Shown: piece by piece, positions 21,435 to 32,959 of the stretch | Position numbering within the stretch: position 1 is the first letter of the stretch | Layout of the letters: every line of letters begins with the position of its first letter | From: Hyparrhenia diplandra | Lineage: Eukaryota; Streptophyta; Magnoliopsida; Poales; Poaceae | DNA: 64,000 nt | Assembly (NCBI GenBank): GCA_015847255.1 | Contig: JADLZK010009026.1 | Location: 310,001 to 374,000, forward strand | Direction of reading: 5' to 3' | The notes under the pieces: generated by a model | Databases searched by the model: none | Told to the model about the DNA's origin: nothing | The model's input: only the letters and a program-made list of their open reading frames with translations | Program-made: the position numbers and the translations under genes

Positions 21435-22189
21435 GGATGGTTACAGTACATCGCCATACAGCGTAGGTGTATGCACATACTTTAGCCTGGACTCATTACA
21501 CTGACTATTCGCTATGTTTCAGTATTTTCCTAGGGGCTCCTCCACTCATTGTCTATAGTTGGCTTGGGAGCCTCTTATTCATGTTTCCTATTTCCCTATC
21601 GAGCTACTCCTAACGGTGAACCATCAGGGAAATTCGATTTTAATGTCGTTGATGGTATTTCTTATTTCGCTGAAATTTCTGTTTTCCAGTATTGAAGCGT
21701 GCAGCTGCATGTCATACGAGGAGCAGAAACAGAGATGGCTGGTAAACTGTTCTGTTTCAATAAAAAAAAAGTAAACTGCACTGAGATAATCTCTTTCCCC
21801 ACATGTATTTCTGAATTTGCAGTGTATTTCACATGTCACACTCCACAAGCTGATAAGCAGCTCTGGTTCTTAAAACACACTTATATTTTGCATTACGTTG
21901 TGACAAGATCGAGGCCGTAATAGTTTTTATTACCACCAACTTAATTTTTCTGATTGCTTTTCTAAAAAAGAGGACTTGGAAACATAGCCACCTTCAAATT
22001 TGCCTCAACTTCTAACTGGGCTAGGCTGCAAGAAAAAATATAAAAACTTGCATGTTTTCGCAATGGCATTTAGAGCCAGGTGGGCGTCCTCACTGGGAGC
22101 CCAACTAAAGGTATCAACGATGTCGCCAAGTACTACACAGTAATGGAACCAAACATTTCCATCAGTGTGATATTATTGTGCTGGGATTT
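21435..22189 (+). ncRNA. Degenerate alpha unit (site 21559-21580)
   Basis: The alpha site region survives as GTTGGCTTGGGAGCCTC, preceded by GGGGCTCCTCCACTC, but the right half of the site is lost and no TATA box is visible; the retrotransposon LTR at 21434 may have removed it. The second half (21860-22180) is the upstream block shared with 45500-45780, 54299-54400 and 61240-61580. Probably inactive. Confidence 0.35.
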
Positions 22190-22942
22190 CTAAAACAGCA
22201 CCGAGGGAGAATAAATAAACACCATTCCTAGAGGCTCCTCCACTCATTTTCTATATTTGGCTTGGGAGGCTCCAGGAATTGTCTTGTTACAGTGGAGTAA
22301 GATTGTCCATGGAGACTGTAGGAATGAAGATGCTCCAGCAAAAAGGCAAAGTAACGCCTAGTCTGCGGATGACCACTTGCTTTTTCTAAAACCAGGTAGT
22401 CAGGACAAACTCGTGCATGACATACATGTCCATCTGGCATGTGCCTCTGTTTTTTTTCAGATCCAATTTGGCATAATGACCATCATGCATCCTGTATTAA
22501 CCTGAAACTGCACCAAGCAAACTGATTGAAAATTTACTCACATGCACTTCTCTGTCTAAATTTTGTTGGATGGTACACTCAGAGCTCGCGGCACAGTAGT
22601 TGTATGTGCCCAATCTTGCTGGACTGATAACACTGAATAATTGTGTTGAACCAATCGAATTAATAGTACATACTTACAAGCAGTTTCCAGATAACCTTCG
22701 GTTAGATAGAATGAACTTAATTTACATATTGGTTACAAAAAAAATATAGCCCAACGAGCCTGACCTAACAAGGCACCAGTAGTGCTTGCAGGACCTCCAG
22801 GCGTCTGCACGTACTGAAATTGATTTAGCAGTTTCTACCTGACTACTGTATATTTCAATGGTTTGTTAGTTGTGAGTCATATGACTGGTAAATGCCTGAC
22901 TATATTTCAATGAACTATTTCAGTCTCTCTAGTCTAACCTGC
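22190..22942 (+). ncRNA. Alpha unit 1 (candidate PHAS precursor)
   Basis: The candidate site is 22257-22278, with core GGCTTGGGAGGCTCCAGGAA. By my alignment 17 of 22 positions fit the complement of miR2118, including TGGGAGGC and CAGGAA. The TATA position has degenerated to CTAAAAC (22190-22196), so the promoter may be weak. The site lies in the 3' arm of a local hairpin with ATTCCTAGAGGCTCC (22225-22239). Downstream DNA is AT-rich with no ORF of note. The block CAGTTTCCAGATAACCTTCG at about 22681-22700 is shared by all units. Confidence 0.45.
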
Positions 22943-24180
22943 CTATAAAACAGCAGGCAACGGAGAAGAAACCCAGTAGCTTTTCTGGCCGCCCATGTGA
23001 TGTTAGTGTTACTATGGAAATTGTGTATAGGAGTAGGAAGCAACAGGAACACCTGCATTACTGATTTTCCAGGTTGAAGTAAGATACCAATGAGTACTGG
23101 CGCCAAAACAGAGACACCCCCTCACCACTCTCCGGAGGCCTAGTCACCGGGAACGCGGGACGACGCGGCGATCCTCGTTCTGCGGGACGTCGTCCCAAAA
23201 CGCGGAACGGGAACGCGCCGGGGTCGATCACGGAACGCAGGCGGAACATGTCCCCGCCGGTCGCCCGCCCCGCCGCGGGAACTCGTCGCGCCCAGTGGCG
23301 GAGGACCCGGTACCTTGGCCCCACCGCGAATCCTCACCCCACGTCGATCTGACCGCCATGGATGCTAGGTTTGAAGGTCCTGCTGCTGCTGTGAATGAAT
23401 GTTCCAACGAGGAAGACGAGTAGATGACTGATGACTGAATCGTTACTTTGCAAGAGTTTGGGCCTTTGGGCCTTGACACATCACGATTCACATTTGCAGG
23501 CTTGCAGCTTGCCTTGTGGGCTTGTGGCCTGTGGGCTGCCTGCGCTGGTGGAGGGCTTGGCTTCTAGGTTAGTTATTCCAACATCGTCCCGAACTCCAGT
23601 CACTGATTCAAAAAAAAAAAAAAAAATCCAGTCACTGCAATTCTGGCTCGTTCCTTCTATCGTTCTGGGAACATCGTCCCGAACTATCTTGGATCACGAT
23701 CCAAATTACTTTGGGATGTGCTGAAGTTATATACTCGTCGTTCCAAATAGTATTAAAAAACGGCGTACCACGATCCTCGTTCCCGTTCCTCGACCCGGTC
23801 GACCCGGGAACGCGGTGACTAGGTCCGGAGGTTATGTGATGGCTAACCTCAGAAGGCGCCATGTAAATTGTAGGAAGGCCAGAGCGCTAGGAGCCTGGTT
23901 CACGGCGAGTGCTGAAGGTCAGCTATGTTTAAGCGAAGCTATCATGCAACCAGATGCATGTGACACCCGGACAGAGAGAAGCTCATTACGTTGAATCACT
24001 CTGACCTAAAAAAAAACATTGGATGTTCTAATTAAGAGGACTAGTTCTTGTAAAGGGCCCCTTTTCACTGGATATCTCGTTCCCAATTGCATTATCCAAA
24101 TGAAAATTATATTGCATTGTTGAGTCTCTCTCGTTGGAGGCGATCAAAGTGAACTACCATATGGATAATGTGTGGCATGC
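22943..24180 (+). ncRNA. Beta unit 1 (candidate PHAS precursor, hAT-interrupted)
   Basis: TATA box CTATAAAA at 22943-22950; candidate site 23028-23049 (TAGGAGTAGGAAGCAACAGG plus AA), 18 of 22 positions matching the miR2118 complement. A hAT-like element interrupts it at 23139. The continuation after 23831 (GTTATGTGATGG, then the CATGTAAATTGTAGGAAGGC block) matches uninterrupted beta unit 6 at 54739 onward. Confidence 0.45.
23139..23823. mobile_element. Non-autonomous hAT-like DNA transposon (685 bp)
   Basis: Terminal inverted repeats CCTAGTCACCG...CGGTGACTAGG with an exact 8-bp target duplication TCCGGAGG (23131-23138 and 23824-23831). The empty site survives in the paralogous beta unit at 54732-54745 (CACTCCGGAGGTTAT). 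Subterminal GGAACG/CGTTCC motifs in both orientations fit a hAT element. No transposase is encoded. An internal direct repeat (ACATCGTCCCGAACT at about 23581 and 23671) and an A17 run are present. Confidence 0.85.
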
Positions 24181-24310
24181 TTTGAGGTATAAAATTTGTT
24201 CTGTTCTAGCAGATGTATGCATGATAACAAACCCATCATGACCTGTTGAAGCTCCAGAGTTTAATACTTCTTTGTCTGAATTTGAGTGTAGCTATATTCA
24301 AAAAAATCTG

Positions 24311-24440
24311 CAGGTGCTCTCTTGGGTGACTAGTTACTGGAGCTCGTTCTCAGTCCAGAGACCTAAGTTCGAGCTCTGTATCCTCTTAATTTAAAAGCAG
24401 GTGTGCAGTCTGCTCCTCTTGCCAAGTTTTTTTATATTAA
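24311..24440 (+). repeat. SINE-like repeat (related copies at 55645-55795 and 57178-57275)
   Basis: Three copies share TCTGCAGGTGCTC or GTCAGGTGCTCAG, then AGTTCGA followed by pyrimidine-rich CTCTGT or CCCTGC, then GCAGTCTGCTCCTC and a T-rich or TATA-rich end. The 57k copy has AAGTTCGATCCCTG, a near-perfect polymerase III box B. Box A is weak. A tRNA-derived SINE is the best guess; it could equally be a decayed piece of the unit. Confidence 0.35.
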
Positions 24441-24453
24441 AAAATAACCTTTA

Positions 24454-24742
24454 GGGCCCGTTTGGCTTCTTGGAATTTGGAGGAATTGGAATCTACTTAA
24501 CAAATTAAGCTATTTAGTTTGGAATTTGAGATTCCATAACTTAACAAAGTTAACAAATAAGCCTATCTCAAAGGGTGTTTCGCGGTTAGTCAATGGAATT
24601 CAATTCCTATCTCCCACCCTATGAATTTGAGATAGACTTATTTGTTAACTTTGAAAAGTTATGGAATCTCAAATTCCAAACTAAATAGCTTAATTTGTTA
24701 AGTAGATTCCAATTCTCAAATTCAAAGGATCCAAACGGGCCC
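24454..24742. mobile_element. Tourist-like MITE (289 bp)
   Basis: GGGCCCGTTTGG...CCAAACGGGCCC terminal inverted repeats flanked by TTA duplications (24451-24453, 24743-24745), the signature of PIF/Harbinger-derived Tourist MITEs. The whole element is a long imperfect palindrome (for example AACAAATTAAGCTATTTAGT against its complement near 24680) and would fold into one hairpin. No ORF. Confidence 0.9.
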
Positions 24743-24982
24743 TTAGTTTTTTGAACAAACAAGAGTGGCTAAGAAGCCCCTACTGAAAAATAAATTAAAG
24801 GCAACCAAGGTGATTACAAAATAAGTTTAGAGAAAGACAGAGAGAGGGGGGGGTTGGGTGGTTACGAAACAAAAAAAAGACAAAGAAAATACTTATTACA
24901 CAAGCTGCTGTAGCCATAGGTTGGCCAGAATCATCAATCAATGTGACATTATTGTGCTGTCTTTTCTTGGGCGGACTGGGGT

Positions 24983-26330
24983 TCATAAAAGAGCAATGAG
25001 GGAAAGTAAATAAACACTATACTAGGCTTCCGGAGCAGAGCTCTTGCTTTAGTTTCATTCTTTCGGTTCAAGATATATGGATGTTTCGATATATTTCTAG
25101 AGGCTCCTCCTCTGTTTTACAATAGTAGGCTTGGGAGGGACCAGGATTGCTCTTGTTACCATGGATAGCGAAGCATCGAGCCAAATGGGATGAAAATGCT
25201 CCAACAGAGAAGAGAAGCGGGGCAGGCAGGGGCCTGATCTTCCGATGCTACCAGCACTTCAATAGATGGACCCTTAAGCACTAATAATTAGCTATGGATA
25301 TCCTTGCTAAAGCCCGCCCAACTATGGAAACCACGTCGGGCTTTTGCCTACGACCTTTGCTACTACTATTACTCGCCTCCTTCGTGTCTCTGGCTCTCTG
25401 CGTCTCCGTCACTTCTCTGAGTAGCAGGCCCCTTGGACTGCAGATTCGTCATCCGTTCTAGGCTCTTCAGCTGTTCCCCGGCTAGATACTTCTGCGGATG
25501 CAGATGATAGCGCTAGGCCGGAGCAGGATGTAGCAGAGCAGCTTAACGAGCAGAAACATCGGAACAGGAAGCGATGCTACATTTCCTCGAAAAGAAAAGG
25601 AAGAATCATCATCTCTCGTCGCAGAACAGCAATCTGACAAGGTAGTATGCAGCACTCGTCGCACCGGTACTCTAGTAGTCTGTTAGTGTCCGTTCACAAT
25701 TTTGTGAATCATCTCTTAAAACTAAACGTCACTAAATGACTAAATTAAATAATTGTAATGACATCTGTTCTTTCTATGAATGGTCTCTTTTTATCATCTT
25801 CAGTTGAATAATCTCTCTTTTTTTTTTTTATCTTCAACTGAATAACTTTATGATCTAGTTGCTACTCGTCGAGCTAATGTCAACTCAGTGGAGATGTAAT
25901 GAAACTATAAAGTGCATTTATTTTGTATTACCAGAAATATGGTATATCATTGTGCTCAACGTGTTATGATCGAATCAATATATGACAATATATATATACG
26001 TGATATAATTGTATATATATCTTTTATTTATATTTCTTTTGCCATTCCATGAATTTGATCGACACTCGGCTTGGAAATAGTTTCCAGGTCACCTTGGGTT
26101 AGCCGGAACTCAATTTACATATTAGTTAGAAAAAACAGTGCAACGAACTGACCTAACAAGGCACAAGTTGTGCTTGTACGACCTCTTCAGGTGTCTTCTT
26201 GTGCTGGAATTGATTTAGCATTTACTTATATTTCGATGGGTTGTTAGTTGGTAAGTTATTCATATGACTGGTAAGTGCCTGACTATTTATTTCAATGAGT
26301 TGTTTTGGTAGCTCTAGTCTAACCTAAGTA
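24983..26330 (+). ncRNA. Alpha unit 2 (candidate PHAS precursor)
   Basis: TCATAAAAG (24983-24991) in the conserved context CATAAAAGAGCAATGAGGGA; candidate site 25126-25147 (TAGGCTTGGGAGGGACCAGG plus AT), 17 of 22 matching. GAGCAGAGCTCTTGC and CTAGAGGCTCCTCCTCTG lie between them as in the other alpha units. Downstream sequence includes a CGAGCAGAAACATCGG block also found near 56540 and 58160. No ORF above about 60 codons is conserved between copies. Confidence 0.5.
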
Positions 26331-27097
26331 CTATAAAATAGCAAGGGAGATAGAGCAGAAAGCTATTGTTGCTGAATGCTGGCTGCCCAAGTGATGTTGC
26401 TATAGAAAGTTTGCATAGGAGTAGGAGGCATCAGGTACCTGCATTACTACCAGATGTAAGTAAGTTATAAGCGAGGAGCCGAGAACTGGCTGGCAAGATT
26501 TTGCGCATCAACGCCAACCACATTGTCACTAATGATCAGCTGGTAGACATCTCATGGAGTCGCCGGGCAAGTCCATGTTTTCAACAAATGAGACAGATGA
26601 TTGGGCTGAGGCAAATCATCTCCATTACTCGGCACACGGCTTAGGGGGGTATTGATAGTTAAGCCTAGTGCTATGTATCTTGCTATTTCCTATCATTAAC
26701 TTCTCAGGCTTCTATTATCCTTGTATTAGGAATATGTTCAGCATCCACTTTACTGGTTAGGAAAGTGTTGTAGCAGATGGAGAGGTATGGAGCCATCTGC
26801 TATATAAAAGCAGTGGCATAGACCAGTTTGTATTCAGCTATTGCATTTCAATCTAACAAACGGCCAAGGGTCCAGCTGCCGTCTAGCCTTTACCTACATC
26901 AGAGTCTTTATTGTGGTTCCTTGCCAAAACAAAACGAACTAACATATGGACAGTGTGTTTCATGCTTAAAATTAAGGCATAAAATAGCTCTGTTCTAACA
27001 AATATATGCATGACAACAAATCATTCATCAGATCTGTCGAACCTCGATCGTTCAATTCAATATACTGTCAAGTGTCAGTTATGAAATTCTCGGCAGT
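26331..27097 (+). ncRNA. Beta unit 2 (best-matching candidate PHAS site)
   Basis: TATA CTATAAAATA (26331-26340); candidate site 26416-26437 (TAGGAGTAGGAGGCATCAGG plus TA), 19 of 22 matching the miR2118 complement, the best in the window; one mismatch is a G:U wobble. Further down a second strong TATA (GCTATATAAAAGCAG, about 26800) is conserved at about 41476. The unit is cut at 27097 by a CACTA end. Confidence 0.5.
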
Positions 27098-27105
27098 CAC
27101 TACAG

Positions 27106-27575
27106 GAATCGCGTGCTTTGCCGAGTGCGGAGCGCACTCGGCAATGGCTTGAACGCACTTTCGGCGAAGCCTTTGCCGAGTGCCAAACTTCGGCGGCGCG
27201 CACTCGGCAAAAGAATGACTCGGCAAACCATTCTTTGCCGAGTGCCAAATCACGGGCACTTGGCAAAAGCCTTCGCCGAGTGTCATGTCGGTGCTCGCGA
27301 AACCAACGTCGAATGTTGGTTTTGGCGCCTCTTTGCCGAGTGCGGGCGCCCGGCACTCGACAAAGATTTGAATATTTTAAAAACTTTGTCGAGTGCCAAA
27401 TGTGAGTACTCGGCAAACCATTTTTACAAAAAAATTAAATAGGCTTTGCGAGTGCAATACAAATGGCACTCGGCAAAGTTATGGTCATTTGCCCGAGTGC
27501 CACGTTAGCACTTTCGGCAAACCTGCCCGATTTTGCTGCAAGGTACCCAGCTCGGCACTCGGCAAAGTTGAGAAT
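27106..27575. repeat. Left subterminal repeats of the CACTA element
   Basis: About a dozen copies of TTTGCCGAGTGC or its complement GCACTCGGCAAA in both orientations within 470 bp. In CACTA elements such arrays bind the TNPA-type protein. Copies diverge (TTTGTCGAGTGCC, GCCCGAGTGCCA). Confidence 0.85.
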
Positions 27576-27654
27576 TTTTTTTTTTTGTTGTTTTTGTTGA
27601 TTGATGCTGCAAATCAACACATAGATATACCCATAAGCATTCATATATACACAT

Positions 27655-27820
27655 AAACCACATATATCACCAATTCACATATATATTGCACATATATCAC
27701 AAATTCACGGATATAATCCACATATATCACAAATTCACACATATAGTCCAACATCCAAACGAAATTCAACATGTCCAACATCCAAACGAAATGTAACATG
27801 TCCAACATCGAAACTAGATC
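27655..27820. repeat. Short tandem repeats CATATATCACAAATTCAC and CCAACATCCAAACGAAAT
   Basis: Three to four copies of CATATATCAC(C)AATTCAC, then three of a CAACATCCAAACGAAA unit, inside the 3' part of the CACTA element. AT-rich and non-coding. Confidence 0.7.
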
Positions 27821-27889
27821 CATCACCACCACCTCAACTTCACCGCCCGACCCGTGGCCTCCCCGGTGCGAAGAGTGTGAGGGGCTCTC

Positions 27890-28913
27890 ACCTACCCCGG
27901 ATACCACCCATCTTTGCGGCGCCGATTGGTACGTCCACCCGTGGTGTGGAGGGACGTGTGGAAGCCCGTAGTGTGGCCGCTGCGTGCCGGAGGAGGAACG
28001 CTACCCGGCCACGTGTCTTTGTGGAAGTCGGGCCGACCGGATAGGCTGGATGGGGTGGTGAAGGGCCACCGAGGAGTCGGGTTCGAACCCGCCAACCGTG
28101 GCTGCACAAAGGAGAGGCGATCTCATTAGTACTGCGGGTGAGCCGCCTGGGCCGAATAAATAAACAACAACATATACTCACCGGAGTCCCCCCGCGGGGA
28201 GGAGGAACGGAAGCGGGGTGGAGCGAACAGCGAGGGGGAGGCAACAGAGGCGGGGTCACACCCGGGATTTGGATGCCCCCGGAAGTAGCTAGCCCGCCAC
28301 GCCCTGCGGCCGACGCGCCGAGTATTCTTGGTATGCCTCCAACTCCCGCCGATGGGCCTCTGCTGGGCCCCCGCTCGGCCTCAAACTCGCCGCTTTGGGC
28401 GCCCGCTTGGCCTCCAACTCGCCATCCGGCCTGCAATATTACACCCGTAACGTTGAAACAATGCATAGGCAGCGGACATGTGTAAAACCGGTGAACGACG
28501 AATGAAACTGAAATTACCCGGAACTCCCTGCATCATCGTGTGGAGCTCAGCTGCCGAGGTGCTATGGGGATGTCGGTGGAGGTCGTGCTCCTTGAGCGAA
28601 TCACGCTCAACCTCGCCAACGCAGGAAGGGTTGATCGCGTTGGCCATCCGTAATCGGCCGTCGGCCGCTTCCCTCCTCCCAACCTCATCACCGTGTGCGT
28701 GTCCGGGGCGCGGTGGTCGGATCGGTCGTCCCCATAGCGCCGCTTGCCGCCTCGGCGTCTTGGGTAAGCTTGGGGTAGACGCTGGCGTTGGTGTACGCCT
28801 CGGGCCCCTTCGCCGGGTAGTAGACGTTGGCGGGTCGGTCGCTCTGCGGCCGTGAGTCAAGGCGAACCCCGCGCACTCGCTGATCCGCTGGCCTTCATGC
28901 GAAGCTGACTGCG
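27890..28913 (-). pseudogene. CACTA ORF2 (TNPA/Transposase_24-like), C-terminal exons
   Basis: On the minus strand after an acceptor CTCGCAG at 28914 comes SASHEGQRISECAGFALTHG; then in a shifted frame PANVYYPAKGPEAYTNASVY and PKLTQDAEAASG; then back in frame CVGEVERDSLKEHDLHRHPH. This layout (KG.EF, PEAYTN.SVYPKL) is that of the second CACTA protein, thought to bind subterminal repeats. The remainder is proline-rich down to about 27890. Two or more frameshifts break it. It continues ORF2 at 32960-33687, across an intron carrying the LTR-like insert. Confidence 0.65.
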
Positions 28914-28950
28914 AGGAGAACACAGAGATGGTTAGAAGTGAAGAGATTTG

Positions 28951-31900
28951 TGTAACACCACGGTGTTATATCACTAAAATTGGCCATGTCATCATATGCA
29001 TTGCAAAGCATCCATTTTGAGAACCATGTCATGCATTCACTAAAATGAGTTTAATTCATGGCAATGTATGTTGATTGAGTAGAAGTGAAGTTTGAATGAT
29101 TATTTGGTTAATATTTCATGTGGAAACCCTAGCTCTCCAAAACCCTGTTTTAGCCCCTTTTCAATTACTCCAAATTTAGGCAAAATTTGAAAAAACTTGC
29201 AACAACAACCTTGTAGATCTTTTTTGAGATGTACAATTTTGGTGTTTTGAGTTTTTCAAGTTTAGTTCAAATTTTTGGAGTAATTTCAAATCCCTTTTAG
29301 AATTTCAAATCTGACTTTTTGCGAAGTCATACTTAGAGGCCGAATTAGAAGATGCTCCTCTTATGAAATGTGTAGATCTCGAAAAGTTATGCAAAAGTCG
29401 TTTTTAGAGATTTTTGAGTGCGGTTCAAATTTTGAAAGTAATTTCAAAATTTCAGTTAGGGTTTGGAAATTTGGAGTTTGAAGGGGGACCGCCGACGCGG
29501 TGCAAAGCGAGTCACCGGCGTGGCGCTCTCGCCGGTTCCCCGCCCATTGCGCCGGCAACTGCTTAGGACGTGTCGAGAGGTCGCCGCGGCGTGTCCATCA
29601 TCGTGTCGTCGCCATAGCCGTCCATATCCGGCGCCGCCGCCGTGAACGGGCAAGCGGGCACCCGCTTCGTCGGCGTGGCGCCTCGGCGTTTTCGGCCGCC
29701 TCCTGCGCGGCGTCGCCCTAGCGTGTCGTTCGCATGCGCTGCGTGTCTTCGCCCGTCCCATGTCTATCCTGTCGCGGTGGAGGGGCCGACGGCCAGCTTT
29801 TCGGCCGGACATCGATATCCGCCCGGCCGACGTCCATACTCTTCTTTTATAAATTAAAGCCAACCGCTCCGTCTATCGCCCTTCGCGTTTCCGGCCGTCG
29901 CACTTCCATTGCGAATCCAACGAACCCAAAACCCCAACAAATCGCCACGGAATCATCCGCCCGACGCCGTCTTCTTCATCTCGGCCGGAGCTCCGCCACG
30001 AGTCGAGTCGCCGTCGCTACGTCGTTCGTGAGCTTTGTAGCAAACCATCTCGTGTTCATGATTCACCTTGAAGATGTAGTCGTGAGGCGCTCGACCATTT
30101 TACGACCGACGCCCGTGACGCACCGGAACGCCACCTCGATCACGGAGTCGCGCCGCCATTGCCGCTGCCACCGCCGACGCGACCAAGCTCCGCCCGTCTC
30201 CGAGCAAACCAACGTGAGCCCCATGTCCCCCGAGGTCTAGCGAGCCGTAGCACCCTTTATTTTGAACTCTATCGTGCTAGAGTGGCCGAACATCGACGCC
30301 GACGAGGTCGCCGTGATCGCTCCGCCGGGCGTGCGCGCAACCCAGTTAGGGGACCGATTTGTTTCGATTAGTTGAGGGCTCGGGTTCGCCCGATCGTGCT
30401 GGATTCGCGGTGCCCTCGAAATCGCCGAGAAAGCTCCGGCGGGCTGCCGCGGCTGCGAGCAGCGCCGCCGGGCCGCCATGGCCGGCCGAGCGGCGTTCGC
30501 GTCCATTTGTCGCCGCGCTCGTGGCCTAGATCGATCGGCGCGGGGTCAAGCTGAGTCCGTAGGTACCGCCAGCGTCGCCGGAGACCTCGCCGCCGGCGAG
30601 ATTTCGCCCGATTAGCGCCGGCCGCCGCCTGCGTCGCCGCGGATGCGCTGCTGGGCCGCCTGCCCAAGTTAGGCTGAAGCCTGGCGGCGCCGCAGCCGCG
30701 AAGTCGAAGTCGGGCGGATTCGCCCATGGCCGGGTTCGGTTTAAAAATTGTTTTTGTGATTTTATTTACATATGAATAGTGCAGTTTCTTTCAAAATTTA
30801 TAGAAAAATATTTACAGCTTAAAAATTTATGAAAATTTTTGTGTGTGCTGTTTGTGTTGTCCAAAGGTGTAGGAAAAATATTAAACTTAGGTTTTGACCT
30901 GTTACGTTATGTTTTGAAATTATCTTCTTTAATTGAAAAGTGGATCTTTGTTGAATTTTATAAAATAATCTATATTTCCAAAATTATTAAAAATTTATTT
31001 TATGCTGTTTTATGATAGGGCCTATTTGTAGAAAAAGTTTGGTGGCAGTTTGAGATGTTTAAATTATTTTTCTATTTTATGCTTTGTTTTATTTAGAGAA
31101 GTTAAGTGTTAGTGATGAGTGATTTGAGATTGTTTGATGAGAAAGAATCATACCACAATCAAATGGTCCTTGAGAACTCCTTAGGCAATGGTGATGATAT
31201 CTTGTAGAGTAGTTCAACAAGTTGGTTTTGTTGGGTTGCAACTTTATCGTGAAGGAAAGTTGTACTTATGTTAATGTTTATTCCATGCACTTCTAAGCAT
31301 CATGTTTATCATTATGGCATCATGTTGAAGCATGCATTCTACTTCGTGTAGAGAACGATAGTGTGGGTTTCAAAGTTGAGGAAGTTTCGAGGAGGTTCGT
31401 TTCCGTGGAAGTCGGCTTTGATATCGTGGAACGGATCGAGCCCGAGTGCTACTTATTTGAAGGCAAGCCCCGGATGCATTTAAACCCTTCCTTGATATTT
31501 TTACAAAGCTTTATATCACTTATGTTGATGATATGATGCATTAGGTGAATAGGAGTTGAGTGAAATCCTATTTGCCGCATGACCAACCTTGTTATTGAAT
31601 TATCATCCTTGATAACCTGTTTTATTTCAAATGCGTAGTTGTTATGCCTTGCTTAATATTTAGGTTGCCATAAAAATGTTTTATATGTTTTCAATGATGA
31701 CTCACATTTAGGGAAGAGAGGAAATGATTAATTTGAGACCGGTCGGGTAACTTGCAATGAGAATGGAGTCTCTATGTAGTGTTTCCATTTGTGTTGATCA
31801 AGGACCGTCCGTTGGTTGGTTTGTTAAGTTCGGGACTGTTGAACGATGTTGCGCCGAGACCGTTGGGTCAAAGGCACGATTATCCGCTGTCACCCCGGAT

Positions 31901-32830
31901 AAGTCGAAACAAGTACCAACCACATGCCTTGGTAAGCCTGATCTCGGGGGTGTGCCAAATCAGGAATGGCAACCACGCACTGGGAGTGGAGAGATGGCGG
32001 GAGTACAAGATACCCTCAGTGGGTTAAAGTCCAGGTTGGAGGCGCATCTTTGTATTCTCGGGTGGCGCAGGCCTCGTTCCCGTTTTGGACGAACGGGAGA
32101 TGGTAGATATATGCAAGCTTTCGTGCATATCGTGTGGAAGGGAATCCCCCATTTGGGTTTTGAATCGATTCGCGGATCGCCGTTGCTTCTCGGATATGGA
32201 GACCCGTTCTTCCGACCATTCATAGAAGTTAACAAGTGAAACTAAGTGATAGATTGATGGATCTAAGATAGTAATAGATGGATGGTTGAAAAGTGTTTGA
32301 TCTAGTATAGGATCACCTAGATTAGGTGACAAACTAATATGAGTTAAAATAATGAAAGTAAGGATCTACTCTTAGTAAGCTTTTATGCAAAATGAGTCCT
32401 TGATATTGCTAAAACCTTACCTTGATTCCTACAGCCTGCATATCTGAGTCTTCTCCTCTTTTCTTTAGTCGGTTAAGTCTTGTTGAGTACTCCCGTACTC
32501 AGGGTTCTTCGACCCTTGTTGCAGGTGATAGTCAGGGTCACATGTGCTTTGGCCCTTGTTGCATGACGGTATTCCAGGTGGATGCCGAGGAGGAGTAGTT
32601 TGGTAACCCTTGGGCAGGGTCTAATGTTTTATCTTGTAGTTTGTTACTCTTCACTACTATGGTTTGTAATAAGTTACTTAAGTTTGGAACAAATGGTTTG
32701 TAAAATTATGTTATGTAATCCTTCCGCCTTTTTACTCACGATGTATAATTATTTGAATAAAGTGTTGTAATGCCGCAATGACTCGTTAATGATGAGATCC
32801 TGTCGGAGAATCAATAGTGCTTCCTAGATC
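28951..32830 (+). mobile_element. LTR-like insertion (probable solo LTR, about 3.9 kb) in the CACTA ORF2 intron
   Basis: Begins TGTAACACCACGGTG and is flanked by ATTTG on the left (28946-28950) and ATTTG at 32831-32835, a possible 5-bp duplication. Composition is mosaic: AT-rich ends and a GC-rich block 29460-30730 with CTTTTATAAATTAAAG (about 29840-29860), which would serve as a core promoter. No internal gag/pol exists. The right border lacks the usual CA, so the true end is uncertain. The 160-codon + frame at 31757 looks like LTR sequence, not a gene. Confidence 0.5.
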
Positions 32831-32959
32831 ATTTGGTACACATGCATTCTATCAGAGGTCTTTGGGACAATGATACGTGTATGTGGGCCCTATAATCTAG
32901 AAGGTACAGATTACAACTTGAGCGCTTGAATAAAAAAATCAACAGTAATCGCACCCATC

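Noticed and set aside
24470..24500. TTTGGAGGAATTGG as a miR2275 (24-PHAS) target
   Set aside because: It lies in the MITE terminal region and matches only part of the miR2275 complement; no second copy outside the MITE.
24454..24742. Long hairpin as a microRNA precursor
   Set aside because: The ends, TTA duplications and full-length palindrome identify a Tourist MITE.
27888..28485. + strand frames around 28138-28485 as genes
   Set aside because: They oppose the CACTA ORF2 C-terminal region read on the minus strand.
31757..32239. 160-codon + frame as a host gene
   Set aside because: Inside the LTR-like insertion, no domain, and surrounded by LTR-type promoter and non-coding sequence.
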